Shown: positions 43,174 to 51,941 of the stretch, piece after piece | Position numbering within the stretch: position 1 is the first letter of the stretch | Layout of the letters: every line of letters begins with the position of its first letter | Assembly (NCBI GenBank): GCA_035461765.1 | Contig: DATHUY010000038.1 | Span: forward strand, 1-57,326 | Length of the DNA: 57,326 nucleotides | Direction of reading: 5' to 3' | Source: Longimicrobiales bacterium | GTDB lineage: Bacteria > Gemmatimonadota > Gemmatimonadetes > Longimicrobiales > RSA9 | Translations under genes and position numbers: made by a program | The notes under the pieces: generated by a model | What the model was told of the DNA's origin: nothing | Database searches by the model: none | Seen by the model: the letters and a program-made list of their open reading frames with translations, nothing else

Positions 43174-44241
43174 ATGAGCCACAGTGGTCTGACGGAGCGC
43201 GAGGAGCAGATCCTCGACGCGGTGATCCGGACGTACGTCGAGACGGCGGAGCCTGCGGGAAGCAGGACCGTCGCGCGTCGTCACGGTCTCGGCGTGTCTC
43301 CGGCCACGATCCGCAACGCGATGTCGGACCTGGAGGAGAAGGGCTTTCTCTTCCATCCACACACATCGGCGGGGCGCATCCCCACGGACATGGCGTACCG
43401 GTACTACGTGGACACGCTGATGCAGCCTGTGCGGATCTCGCCGGCCGAGCAGCGCCGTCTGCGGCGTCAGCTGGCGGAGGACGGACCGGGCCCGCTGGAG
43501 CGGCTGATCCGGCGTTCGATCCAGGTGCTCGGGCTCGTGACAGGCGAGCTCGGGCTCGCGATCTCGCCGCGGCTGGACGAGGTGGTGCTGGAGAAGCTGG
43601 AGCTGGCGCTGGTATCGGCGGAGAAGGTTCTGCTTGTGCTGACGCTGCGCAGCGGGGTAGTTCGCACCGTGTATGTGGACCTGCCTGGAGCGGTGCCGGC
43701 GGAGACCCTCGCCGCGGTTAACGCCGTGCTGAACGAGCGGCTGGGCGGTCACACGCTGGGGGAGATCCGCTCGACACTGGCGGAGCGGCTGCGCGACGCG
43801 GTCAGTGATGAGGGGGCCTCCGAGCTGCTGAACATTTTCATGCAGTCGGCGGAGGACGTCCTGGACCCCACCGGTCTCGCAGGTACCGAGCTGCTGCTCG
43901 GGCGGACGAGCGTGCTGGCGGACCAGCCTGAATTCTCGAGCGGGCCGCGCCTGCGCAGCCTGATCGAGCTGACGGAACAACAGGACCTGCTGACGGGCGT
44001 GCTCAGCACGCGGGAGCATGACCGTGTGCCGCGGATCACGATTGGCGGCGAGCACGGCAACCCGAAGCTGAGCACCCTGACGCTGGTGACCTCGGAGTAC
44101 CGCATCGGCAAGCTCTCGGGCGTGCTCGGTGTGATCGGTCCGACGCGGATGCCGTACGCGAAAGTCGCGGCGATCGTCGAATACACGAGCAATCTCATGA
44201 CTGAGCTGGCCGGTCCGGCTGGCGGTGAAAATAATGCGTGA
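43174..44241 (+). CDS. hrcA: Heat-inducible transcription repressor HrcA
   Basis: Represses heat-shock operons by binding CIRCE elements. The 355-aa protein has the winged-helix N-terminus (LTEREEQILDAVIRTYVE, SRTVARRHGLGVSPATIRNAM), the FHPHTSAGRIPTDMAYRYYVD block and the GAF-like C-terminal domain. ATG 43174 is chosen; an in-frame TTG lies at 43144. The 63-bp gap upstream shows no TTAGCACTC/GAGTGCTAA CIRCE element. dnaJ follows directly; grpE and dnaK are not between them. Confidence 0.94.
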   Translation: MSHSGLTEREEQILDAVIRTYVETAEPAGSRTVARRHGLGVSPATIRNAMSDLEEKGFLFHPHTSAGRIPTDMAYRYYVDTLMQPVRISPAEQRRLRRQLAEDGPGPLERLIRRSIQVLGLVTGELGLAISPRLDEVVLEKLELALVSAEKVLLVLTLRSGVVRTVYVDLPGAVPAETLAAVNAVLNERLGGHTLGEIRSTLAERLRDAVSDEGASELLNIFMQSAEDVLDPTGLAGTELLLGRTSVLADQPEFSSGPRLRSLIELTEQQDLLTGVLSTREHDRVPRITIGGEHGNPKLSTLTLVTSEYRIGKLSGVLGVIGPTRMPYAKVAAIVEYTSNLMTELAGPAGGENNA

Positions 44242-45385
44242 TTATTACGAAATTCTGGGAGTGGAACGCGGCGCCGATGCGGACGCGATCAAACGGTCGT
44301 ATCGCAAGCTCGCGCTCCAGTTTCACCCTGACCGCAACAACGGCTCTGCGGAGGCGGAAGAGAAGTTCAAGGAGCTGACGGAGGCGTACGAGGTCCTGAA
44401 GGACCCGGACAAGCGCAGCGCCTACGACCGCTTCGGTCACGCGGGCGTGAAGGGCGGGGCCGGCGCAGGATACGGCGGCTTCAGCTTCCACGACGCGCTC
44501 GACATCTTCATGCGCGACTTCGGCGGGTTCGGCGTCGAGGACATCTTCGGTGGTGGGCGGCAGCGTCGCGGCGGACACAGCGTGCGCAAGGGGCCGGACA
44601 TGCGCATCACGTTCCGGCTCACGCTCGACGAAGTGGCGAGTGGCGTGAAGCGGACCGTGCGTGTCGAGGTGAACGACGAATGCGGCCGCTGCGGTGGGAG
44701 CGGCGCGGCGGAAGGTACGTCGCCCGTGACGTGCACGACGTGCAGCGGTGCCGGCGAGGTTCGCCGGGTGCAGCGCTCGTTCCTTGGCCAGCTGGTGAGC
44801 GTGATGCCGTGTCCGGAGTGCGGCGGCGAGGGACAGCGCATCGAGGAGCCGTGTGGCCAGTGCAATGGGCGGGGTGTCGAACGCGCCACGCGCGAGCTGG
44901 AGGTCAGCGTGCCACCCGGCGTCTCGACGGGCGACTATCTGACACTCCGTGGACAGGGCAACGCCGGCGTGCGCGGCGGCCCGCGCGGGGATGTGCTGGT
45001 GGTGCTGGAAGTGGAAGAGGACGAGCGGTTCCTGCGCGATGGCGCGGATCTCGTCTACGAGCTGCCCGTCACGTTCAGCCAGGCGGCGCTCGGCGCTGAG
45101 CTGGAGGTCCCGACGATCGGCGGCAGTGCGCGGCTGCGGGTGGCGCCGGGCACGCAATCCGGACGGCTCCTCCGCATGCGCGGCCGGGGACTGCCGCACC
45201 TGCAGAGCACCAATCGCGGTGACCTGATCATTCGCGTCGTCGTATGGACGCCCACGTCGCTGACAGCCGAGCAGGAATCGGCATTCCGACAGCTTGCCAA
45301 GACGGAGGCTCCCGCTGAGCGGGTCGATGACGTTCGCGACCGTGGCTTCTGGAGTCGGGTCAAGGAAGCGCTGACAGGGAGCTGA
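44234..45385 (+). CDS. dnaJ: Chaperone DnaJ
   Basis: Hsp40 co-chaperone that delivers substrates to DnaK. The 383-aa protein has a J domain (residues 1-70, HPD in LQFHPDRN), a Gly/Phe-rich stretch (GGFSFHDALDIFMRDFGGFG), four zinc-binding CxxCxGxG repeats (CGRCGGSG, CTTCSGAG, CPECGGEG, CGQCNGRG) and the C-terminal substrate domain. ATG 44234 overlaps the hrcA stop; GTG 44225 in frame is a possible alternative. Confidence 0.96.
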   Translation: MRDYYEILGVERGADADAIKRSYRKLALQFHPDRNNGSAEAEEKFKELTEAYEVLKDPDKRSAYDRFGHAGVKGGAGAGYGGFSFHDALDIFMRDFGGFGVEDIFGGGRQRRGGHSVRKGPDMRITFRLTLDEVASGVKRTVRVEVNDECGRCGGSGAAEGTSPVTCTTCSGAGEVRRVQRSFLGQLVSVMPCPECGGEGQRIEEPCGQCNGRGVERATRELEVSVPPGVSTGDYLTLRGQGNAGVRGGPRGDVLVVLEVEEDERFLRDGADLVYELPVTFSQAALGAELEVPTIGGSARLRVAPGTQSGRLLRMRGRGLPHLQSTNRGDLIIRVVVWTPTSLTAEQESAFRQLAKTEAPAERVDDVRDRGFWSRVKEALTGS

Positions 45386-45386
45386 C

Positions 45387-46250
45387 GTGCCGAACTGGCT
45401 GCGCATCTCCGTCACGAGCCCCTCGGAAGAGCTGACCGGACTGCTTGCCGAGGGGCTCCTCGCGTGTGGGGGATCGGCGATCGAGGACCACGGCGACAGC
45501 CTCGTGACCTACATCCTTTCGGTCGAGGATCCCGAGGCAGCGCTGGGGCGCATTCGTGAGGTGCTGCAGGCCATACTCGGCACAGAGTCGCTCGAGCTCA
45601 GTGGCGAGGAGGTGCCGGAGCAGGACTGGCTGGCCATCTGGCGCTCCGGCCTGGAGCCGCGCCGTGTCGGCAACCGCATCGTCGTGAGCCCCACGTGGGC
45701 CGAGTTCGAGCCGGAGCCCGATGACCTCGTCATCCGCATCGACCCGCAGATGGCGTTCGGCACCGGTGAGCATGCATCCACGCGCGGCGTTCTCCGCCTG
45801 ATGCAGGCCCTCGATCTGGACGGCGCGCGGCTGCTCGATGTCGGCAGCGGCTCCGCCATCCTTGCGATCGCCGGCGCATTTCTTGGCGCGCACCACGTCG
45901 TTGCCGTCGAGAGCGATCCCGACGCGACACCCAACGCCTTCGAGAACATGCAGCGGAACGGTGTCGTCGAGCGCATCACGCTCCTGTGCTCGCTCGTCGA
46001 TGATCCATTCCTCGACGCCTACGGCGGCGGTGCCTTTGACGGCATCCTCGCCAACGTGCTGAGCAGCGTTCTGGTGCCGCTCCTGCCGGCGTTTCATCGT
46101 GCACTCGCGACGCGTGGCTGGGCCATCCTCTCGGGCATCCTGGTGGAGGAGGCGGACATGATGCGCGAGGCAGCGGAGCGTGCCGGGTTCGCGATCGAGG
46201 CCGAGGACATTGAGGAGCAGTGGTGGAGCGTCACCCTGCGCCGCCTGTGA
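45387..46250 (+). CDS. prmA: Ribosomal protein L11 methyltransferase
   Basis: SAM-dependent trimethylation of ribosomal protein L11. The 287-aa protein has a divergent N-terminal substrate domain, the PQMAFGTGEHASTRGVLRLM block diagnostic for PrmA, and the SAM motif LDVGSGSAILAIAG. It starts at GTG 45387, one base after the dnaJ stop. It is the last gene of this plus-strand run; no terminator hairpin is visible in the 36-bp gap before the convergent gene. Confidence 0.94.
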   Translation: MPNWLRISVTSPSEELTGLLAEGLLACGGSAIEDHGDSLVTYILSVEDPEAALGRIREVLQAILGTESLELSGEEVPEQDWLAIWRSGLEPRRVGNRIVVSPTWAEFEPEPDDLVIRIDPQMAFGTGEHASTRGVLRLMQALDLDGARLLDVGSGSAILAIAGAFLGAHHVVAVESDPDATPNAFENMQRNGVVERITLLCSLVDDPFLDAYGGGAFDGILANVLSSVLVPLLPAFHRALATRGWAILSGILVEEADMMREAAERAGFAIEAEDIEEQWWSVTLRRL

Positions 46251-46286
46251 CCCCGAGCCGGCGCGTGGACAATGCCATGACGGGAA

Positions 46287-46775
46287 TCATGTGCGCAGCA
46301 CACGCCGCGCGGCATGAAGCTCCTCCAGGGCGCAGGCCACGGCCGCATGGAACGGATCATCGGGATCGGAAGCGTGCAGCAGCTGTGTGAGCGCAGCGTG
46401 CGCGTCGCCGAACACATCCGCAGCGGTGGCCGGTCTTGACGTGTCCGGGCCGGCCGCGGGAGAGTGGTCGAGTTCATCCCGACGCACCCTGCGCTCGGCG
46501 AGGACGATGAGCGGCTGCGTCATGCCGGCTGCTTCCATGGCTGCTTCGTACAGGCAGCGCTGGCGCGGGTCCCATGCGGCCGCTGCGCCCACGACGGGAT
46601 CCGGCGGTATCACGGCAAAATGGTCCGGCGTGCCCCGGAGCGCGTCCATGAACCGGTTGAACGGCATGTCGAGGCCCGTTTCCCGCGCGGCCCGTCGATA
46701 GAGCGCATTGGCTTCCATGCTGCGCGTCGGTTGATGCTCGAGCACGCGGGCGGCCTGTTCCAGCAATGAGTTCAC
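46287..46775 (-). CDS. Hypothetical protein, minus strand
   Basis: A 162-aa protein starting at GTG 46775, with no signal peptide or membrane helix. The N-terminal half (LEHQPTRSMEANALYRRAARETG, FNRFMDALRGTPDHFAVIPP) is helical and resembles a winged-helix-like fold; the rest is helical with an Ala/Pro/Asp linker. Codon third positions are mostly G/C as in neighbouring genes, and the competing plus-strand frames here are less protein-like, so the gene is probably real. No family is recognised. It is divergent from the HIT gene and convergent with prmA. Confidence 0.6.
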   Translation of the reverse strand: MNSLLEQAARVLEHQPTRSMEANALYRRAARETGLDMPFNRFMDALRGTPDHFAVIPPDPVVGAAAAWDPRQRCLYEAAMEAAGMTQPLIVLAERRVRRDELDHSPAAGPDTSRPATAADVFGDAHAALTQLLHASDPDDPFHAAVACALEELHAARRVLRT

Positions 46776-46777
46776 GA

Positions 46778-46827
46778 GTGCCCCGGGTTGCAGGTTGTGC
46801 TACAATTAGGTGCGGTAACCGGGGCAC
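46778..46827. promoter_or_regulatory. Divergent promoter region with a 9-bp inverted repeat
   Basis: GTGCCCCGG (46778-46786) and its exact complement CCGGGGCAC (46819-46827) flank an extended -10 box TGCTACAAT (46798-46806) directed toward the HIT gene. The left arm is 3 bp from the start codon of the minus-strand gene. The CCCCGG core recalls the repeat at the rimO promoter. It could be an operator shared by the two divergent genes. Confidence 0.5.
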
Positions 46828-46864
46828 TTCCATAGCGGGGCAGGACGACTTTCCGGGAGGTTGG

Positions 46865-47218
46865 ATGGCAGGACGATCGGCTTGCATTTTCTGCCGCATA
46901 GCAGACGGGGAGATACCGGCGACGGTCGTGCGGCAGGACGAGCACACCGTGGCGTTCCGCGACCTCGATCCGAAAGCACCGATGCACGTGCTCGTGATTC
47001 CACGAAAGCACATTGCCTCGATCAACGACATTGGCGACGATGACGCGGCCGTGATGGGCGCACTGCTGATTGCGGCGCGTGACGTCGCCGCCTCGGAAGG
47101 GATCGCGGAGAGCGGCTACCGCCTGGTCGTGAACACGGGCGCAGCTGCGAACCAGACGGTGCATCACGTGCATCTGCACGTAATGGGCGGCCGCGACATG
47201 CGCTGGCCGCCGGGCTGA
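46865..47218 (+). CDS. HIT-family nucleotide-binding protein
   Basis: A 117-aa histidine-triad protein, likely an adenosine phosphoramidase (HINT-type) or a nucleotidyl hydrolase. The triad HHVHLHV places His101, His103 and His105 in the HxHxHxx motif. The N-terminal CIFCRI is typical of HINT proteins with paired cysteines. GGGAGG precedes ATG 46865; the frame is open further upstream, but through the promoter. yqeY follows by 15 bp. Confidence 0.92.
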   Translation: MAGRSACIFCRIADGEIPATVVRQDEHTVAFRDLDPKAPMHVLVIPRKHIASINDIGDDDAAVMGALLIAARDVAASEGIAESGYRLVVNTGAAANQTVHHVHLHVMGGRDMRWPPG

Positions 47219-47233
47219 ACGACAGGGGACTCG

Positions 47234-47668
47234 ATGAGCGGGCTGACGGAAAGGCTGCGTGCGGATCTCAACACCGCGCGCCGTGAACGTGACAAGCTGC
47301 GCACCCTCGTGCTGACCACGACGCTGTCGGAGATCAAGAACCGGCAGATCGAGATGGGACGCGAGCCGACGGACGAGGACGTGACGGAAGTGGTCGGCCG
47401 TGCGATAAAGAAACGGCGTGAAGCGGCCGAACAGATTCGAGCGGTCGGCCGAACGGACCTGGCCGACAAGGAAGAGCAGGAGGCCGCGCTGCTGCTGCCC
47501 TACATGCCCGCCCAGCTGTCGGAGGACGAGGTGCGCCGGATGGTGAAGGATGCCATTGCCGGCGGCGCGGACAACGTAGGTTCCGTCATGGGCGCCATCA
47601 TGCCCCGGGTGAAGGGCCGCTTCGACGGGAAGGAAACGAACCGCATCGTGCGCGAGGAGCTCGGCTGA
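47234..47668 (+). CDS. yqeY: GatB/YqeY-domain protein
   Basis: A 144-aa helical protein of the YqeY family, related to the tail domain of the amidotransferase subunit GatB. The LPYMPAQLSEDEVRRMVKDAI and GSVMGAIMPRVKGRFDGKETNRIV blocks are characteristic. It may assist tRNA-dependent amidation or bind tRNA; the role is not established. AGGGGA precedes the ATG. Confidence 0.92.
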   Translation: MSGLTERLRADLNTARRERDKLRTLVLTTTLSEIKNRQIEMGREPTDEDVTEVVGRAIKKRREAAEQIRAVGRTDLADKEEQEAALLLPYMPAQLSEDEVRRMVKDAIAGGADNVGSVMGAIMPRVKGRFDGKETNRIVREELG

Positions 47669-47702
47669 CCGGGTCCTCCCGCCACGATCCACGATCCCTG
47701 CC

Positions 47703-50123
47703 ATGAACGGGCACGCGCTCGACGTCCTACAGTTGCCGGAAGCGCTGGCCGTCGTCGCCGGTCACGCGAGCAGCGCACTCGGCGCGCGTGCCGTGCGGGC
47801 GCTGGAGCCAGCGGACAGCTACGCATTCGTCGTCGATGAGCTCCTGCGTGTCGACCAGATGTCGGCGTTCCTGTTCCGTGCGCAGGACTGGCACATGCCG
47901 CCGATTCCCGATGCACGTGCCGCGCTGCGCCGGCTCGGGGTCGAAGGCTCGGTCCTCGACCCGGCCGAGCTGCGCGACACCGCCATCCTGCTGCGCGGCT
48001 CCGCTGCGACCCGCCGCGCCATCCTCCAGCATGCCGAAGACTATCCGCTGCTCGCGGCGGTTGCCGAGCGCCTCGCCAGGCTGGACGAGGAGGAGCGTCG
48101 CATCCGGGAAGCCATCGATGACGGCGGCGAGGTGCGCGACAATGCTTCGCATGAGCTGGCCCGCCTCCGCCGTGAGATGCGCGGCGCCCGTAGCCGCATC
48201 GTGGAGCGCCTGGAGCACTACATTGCCACGCTGCCGCCGCGCTTCCAGGTGCAGGATGCCAGCGTGTCGCTGCGTGACGGGCGTTACGTCATTCCGGTCC
48301 GGCGCGAGGGCAGGGGAGAAGTGGGCGGGCTCGTGCACGATGAGAGCGCCACCGGAGCCACGCTGTTCGTCGAGCCGCCCGTCGCGCTCGAGCTGATGAA
48401 CCGGCTGCGCGAGCTGGAGCTGGCGGAGGCGCGTGAGGTGCTGCGCATCCTGCGGGAGCTGACGGAGTCACTGCGGCCGTCGCACGCGATGATCACGGAT
48501 GCACTCGACGCACTGGTCCGCATCGACTCGCTGTTCGCCCGCGCGCGCTACGCCCTGCACGTGCAGGGTAGTCGCCCGGAGATGAGCGCCGACACGAGCG
48601 CGCTGACGCTGGTGAACGCCCGTCATCCGCTGCTGCTCGCGACCACCTCCGGTGTGGTGCCGTTCGACCTCGCGATGGAACCGGCTGACCCGGCGGCTGG
48701 GAAACGATCGGACGACCGGGCAGCGCGCGGTCCGTTGCATGGCGAGCGCACACTGCTCGTGTCCGGGCCGAACACGGGAGGCAAGACCGTCCTGCTGAAA
48801 GCAATCGGTCTCATCTCCACAATGGCGCAGGCAGGCGTGATCCCCCCGGTGGGGCCGGGAACGCGACTGCCTCTATTCCGCGACATATTCGCGGACATCG
48901 GCGATGAGCAATCCATCGAGGCGAGCCTGTCGACGTTCTCGGCGCACCTGAAGAATCTGCGCGAGATCGTGGAGCGCGCCGATGACAGATCGCTCGCTCT
49001 CATCGACGAAATGGGCAGCGGTACGGACCCGGCCGAAGGCGGCGCGCTCGCCGATGCGATACTGCGCTCGCTCACGCGGCGCGGCACGCTCACCATCGCC
49101 ACCACCCACCTCGGTCAGCTGAAGCAGATCGCGGCGGAAGAGCCGGGTGTGGTCAACGCCTCGCTCCAGTTCGATGCGGCCGAGCTGCGACCGACCTACC
49201 GCCTCCTCAAGGGTGTACCCGGCCGCAGCTACGGTCTTGCGATCGCGCGCCGGCTGGGATTGCCGGCGGACCTGCTGGAAGCGGCGGAATCCGCGCTGCC
49301 CGAATCCGAGCGGGACGCCGGCCAGCTGCTGGCGGAGCTGGAGGGGAAGGATCGCGCGCTCGCCGCCGCGGTGTCCGAAGCCGCGCGCGAAGCGCGGCGT
49401 GCCACGTCGCTGCGCGAGGAGCTGGAGAAGCGGGAAGAGTCACTCAGGCGACGGGAGAAGGAGGCGGAGCGGCGCGCGCGGCAGCAGGCGCGAGACCTTC
49501 TTCTGAACGCGCGCGAGGAAGTGGAGACGGTGATACGCGAGCTGCGCGAGGCCGCCCTCACGGGTGAGGACGCGGTCGAGGAGGCGGCGCGCGAAGCACG
49601 GCGCCGTGTCGAGCAGCGCGCGCGCCGCGAGGCGGAGCGCACGCCGCGCGAGCGGGCGGCGCGGGGTGTGGGAGCCGATGTGCACGAGGGCGCGTTCGTC
49701 CGTATCACAGCGAGTGGTCTACAGGGAGTGGTGGTCGAAGTCCGTGACGATCGTGCGACTGTCGAGGTGGGCGGGCTACGCGTACAGGTGCCGGCGGCGG
49801 AGCTGACGGTGGCGGAGGCGCCGAAACCGGTGCGTGAGCGGCAGCAGGCGCGCGGGGGCTGGACTGCGCAGGACCTGGATGCGTCCAGCGAGGTGGACCT
49901 GCGCGGACTGCGTGCCGAGGAAGTGGCCTCGCGACTCAATCCGGCGCTCGATGCTGCCGTGCAGGCGGCGCTGCCGAGCCTGCGCGTGATCCACGGCAAG
50001 GGTACCGGCGCGCTGCGCGAAGTGGTGACGGAGATCATGCGTGCGGACAGTCGCGTGAAGTCGTTCCGGCCCGGCGGCCTGGGCGAGGGCGGCACGGGCG
50101 TGACCGTCGCGGAGCTGCAATGA
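47703..50123 (+). CDS. mutS2: Endonuclease MutS2
   Basis: An 806-aa MutS paralogue acting on recombination intermediates or stalled, collided ribosomes. Present in order: helical core/lever, ATPase with Walker A GPNTGGKT (355-362) and DEMGSGTDPAEGGAL, a long coiled coil (about 520-650, rich in Arg/Glu/Ala) and a C-terminal Smr nuclease domain with VDLRGLRAEE and HGKGTGALRE. The mismatch-recognition domain of MutS1 is absent. Its end overlaps dnaG by 4 nt. Confidence 0.95.
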   Translation: MNGHALDVLQLPEALAVVAGHASSALGARAVRALEPADSYAFVVDELLRVDQMSAFLFRAQDWHMPPIPDARAALRRLGVEGSVLDPAELRDTAILLRGSAATRRAILQHAEDYPLLAAVAERLARLDEEERRIREAIDDGGEVRDNASHELARLRREMRGARSRIVERLEHYIATLPPRFQVQDASVSLRDGRYVIPVRREGRGEVGGLVHDESATGATLFVEPPVALELMNRLRELELAEAREVLRILRELTESLRPSHAMITDALDALVRIDSLFARARYALHVQGSRPEMSADTSALTLVNARHPLLLATTSGVVPFDLAMEPADPAAGKRSDDRAARGPLHGERTLLVSGPNTGGKTVLLKAIGLISTMAQAGVIPPVGPGTRLPLFRDIFADIGDEQSIEASLSTFSAHLKNLREIVERADDRSLALIDEMGSGTDPAEGGALADAILRSLTRRGTLTIATTHLGQLKQIAAEEPGVVNASLQFDAAELRPTYRLLKGVPGRSYGLAIARRLGLPADLLEAAESALPESERDAGQLLAELEGKDRALAAAVSEAAREARRATSLREELEKREESLRRREKEAERRARQQARDLLLNAREEVETVIRELREAALTGEDAVEEAAREARRRVEQRARREAERTPRERAARGVGADVHEGAFVRITASGLQGVVVEVRDDRATVEVGGLRVQVPAAELTVAEAPKPVRERQQARGGWTAQDLDASSEVDLRGLRAEEVASRLNPALDAAVQAALPSLRVIHGKGTGALREVVTEIMRADSRVKSFRPGGLGEGGTGVTVAELQ

Positions 50124-51940
50124 TCGCGGAATCGATCATCGATGAGATCCGCGCGCGCGCCGACATCGTCGAGGTGGTCGGTGAACAGGTCCCGCTGAAG
50201 CGCGCCGGAAAGGACTTCCGCGCACTGTGTCCGTTCCATCACGAGAAGACGCCATCGTTCTACGTGGTGCCCCGCGGCGGCTTCTACAAGTGCTTCGGCT
50301 GCGGCGAGTCCGGCGACGTCTTCACGTTCCTGATGAAGCGCGCGGGCGTCTCGTTCCAGGACGCCGTGCGCGAGCTGGGCACGAAGTACGGGGTCGACGT
50401 GCCCGACCCGCGCCTCGGTCGCGAACACGACGAGCCGCACCGCATCCTGTACGAGGCCGTGGCGTTCGCGCAGGACTTCTTCCGCCGCCATCTCACCGAG
50501 AGTGAGCCGGATTCGAAGGTTCGCACCTATCTGGAGCAGCGCGGCATCCCTGATGCCGCCGTCGAGCGCTTCGGCCTCGGCTATGCACCGGACGCATGGC
50601 GTGCGCTGCGCGAGGAGGCGCACAGACATGGCATCGAGGACGACGTCCTGCTCGCCGCCGGTCTCATCAAGGAGAGTGAACGCGATGACGAGCCGTACGA
50701 CCGTTTCCGCGACCGGCTCATGTTCCCGATCGCGGAGCTGTCCGGGCGCGTAATCGCCTTCGGCGGCCGCGACCTGTCCGGTTCGCCCAGGGCGCCGAAG
50801 TACCTGAACTCGCCGGAAACGCCGATCTATCACAAGGGCGACATCCTGTATGGCCTGAACTGGTCGAAGTCGGCGATCCGCCGGGAGGGATCCGCGCTGG
50901 TGGTGGAGGGCTACATGGACTACGTGTCGCTGGCCGGGCGCGGCATCGAAAATGTTGTGGCAGGCATGGGCACGTCCATGACCGAAGCCCAGGCCAACCT
51001 GCTCGCCCGCTATACCGGCAAGGCGCTGATGCTGTACGACAGCGATCAGGCCGGCCTGCGCGCTGCATTCCGCACGGCCGATGCACTGCTGCAGACCGGC
51101 GTGCATCCGCTCGTCGTGACACTGCCGACCGGCGAGGATCCCGACTCGATCGTCCGTCGCGGCGGCGCCGAGGCGCTCCGGCCGCGGCTCGATGATGCCG
51201 TCGATGTGCTCGAGCGGAAAGTCCAGATGCTCGAGGAGCGCGGCTTCTTCGATGACATCGAAGGCGTGCGCAGGGCGCTCGATCGACTGCTGCCCACACT
51301 GCGGGCGACGGTTGATCCTGCGCTCCGTGACATCTACACTGCGCGGATCGCCCAGCGCACGGGCGTGCGGCGCGAGACGCTCGAACGCGATGTCGAAAAG
51401 ACACCGCCGCCGCGCACGGAGCCCAGACGGAGCACGCCGGCTGCCCCCGCGGCACGCGCGCTCGTCGACCGGTTCTCGGCCGAGCGCATGCTGCTCAAGG
51501 TGCTGATCGCCGACCGCGCGCGGCTCGCCACCGTACTCAACGATGTCGCACCGGACCATTTACGCGATCCGCGCCACCGCGAGATATTCGAGGCATTGCG
51601 GGCGGATCCGGAGTCCGAGATGCCTGCACTCAGCAGCGCGGCGCAGCTGGTCTGGCACGACCTCGTCGGTGGATTGGCCGAGATCGTGAGCGCCGACGCG
51701 ACGTACCAGGGCGTCGTGGCCGGCCTGCGACTGGAGGAGCTGGATCTGCGTGACAGTTTCCTCGAGGCACAGCTCGCGACTTGCGAGGAGAGCGAGAAAA
51801 TGGCCATCGTTCAGCAGAAGCATCAGATCCAGCGTCTGCGAGGACAATTGAGCGAGACCTACCGCCTGGGTTTCAAGCCGACCCGGGCATTCCGAAAGAT
51901 GCGCGACCGACAGGTCCTTCCCCCTGAACCCCCCGAATAG
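50120..51940 (+). CDS. dnaG: DNA primase
   Basis: Synthesises RNA primers at the replication fork. The 606-aa protein has the N-terminal CHC2 zinc site (Cys37, His40, Cys58, Cys61), the RNA-polymerase core, a TOPRIM domain (VVEGYMDYVSL; LMLYDSDQAG) and a C-terminal helicase-interaction domain after a Pro/Arg linker (about 430-450). It overlaps mutS2 by 4 nt. It is not in the rpsU-dnaG-rpoD order seen elsewhere. Confidence 0.96.
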   Translation: MIAESIIDEIRARADIVEVVGEQVPLKRAGKDFRALCPFHHEKTPSFYVVPRGGFYKCFGCGESGDVFTFLMKRAGVSFQDAVRELGTKYGVDVPDPRLGREHDEPHRILYEAVAFAQDFFRRHLTESEPDSKVRTYLEQRGIPDAAVERFGLGYAPDAWRALREEAHRHGIEDDVLLAAGLIKESERDDEPYDRFRDRLMFPIAELSGRVIAFGGRDLSGSPRAPKYLNSPETPIYHKGDILYGLNWSKSAIRREGSALVVEGYMDYVSLAGRGIENVVAGMGTSMTEAQANLLARYTGKALMLYDSDQAGLRAAFRTADALLQTGVHPLVVTLPTGEDPDSIVRRGGAEALRPRLDDAVDVLERKVQMLEERGFFDDIEGVRRALDRLLPTLRATVDPALRDIYTARIAQRTGVRRETLERDVEKTPPPRTEPRRSTPAAPAARALVDRFSAERMLLKVLIADRARLATVLNDVAPDHLRDPRHREIFEALRADPESEMPALSSAAQLVWHDLVGGLAEIVSADATYQGVVAGLRLEELDLRDSFLEAQLATCEESEKMAIVQQKHQIQRLRGQLSETYRLGFKPTRAFRKMRDRQVLPPEPPE

Positions 51941-51941
51941 C

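Noticed and set aside
46251-46286. A terminator between convergent prmA and the minus-strand gene
   Set aside because: No stem of useful length can be drawn in the 36-bp gap.
49229-51559. A 776-codon minus-strand frame opposite mutS2 and dnaG
   Set aside because: Antisense shadow: Ser/Arg-rich low-complexity product, no motif, and both sense genes are firm.
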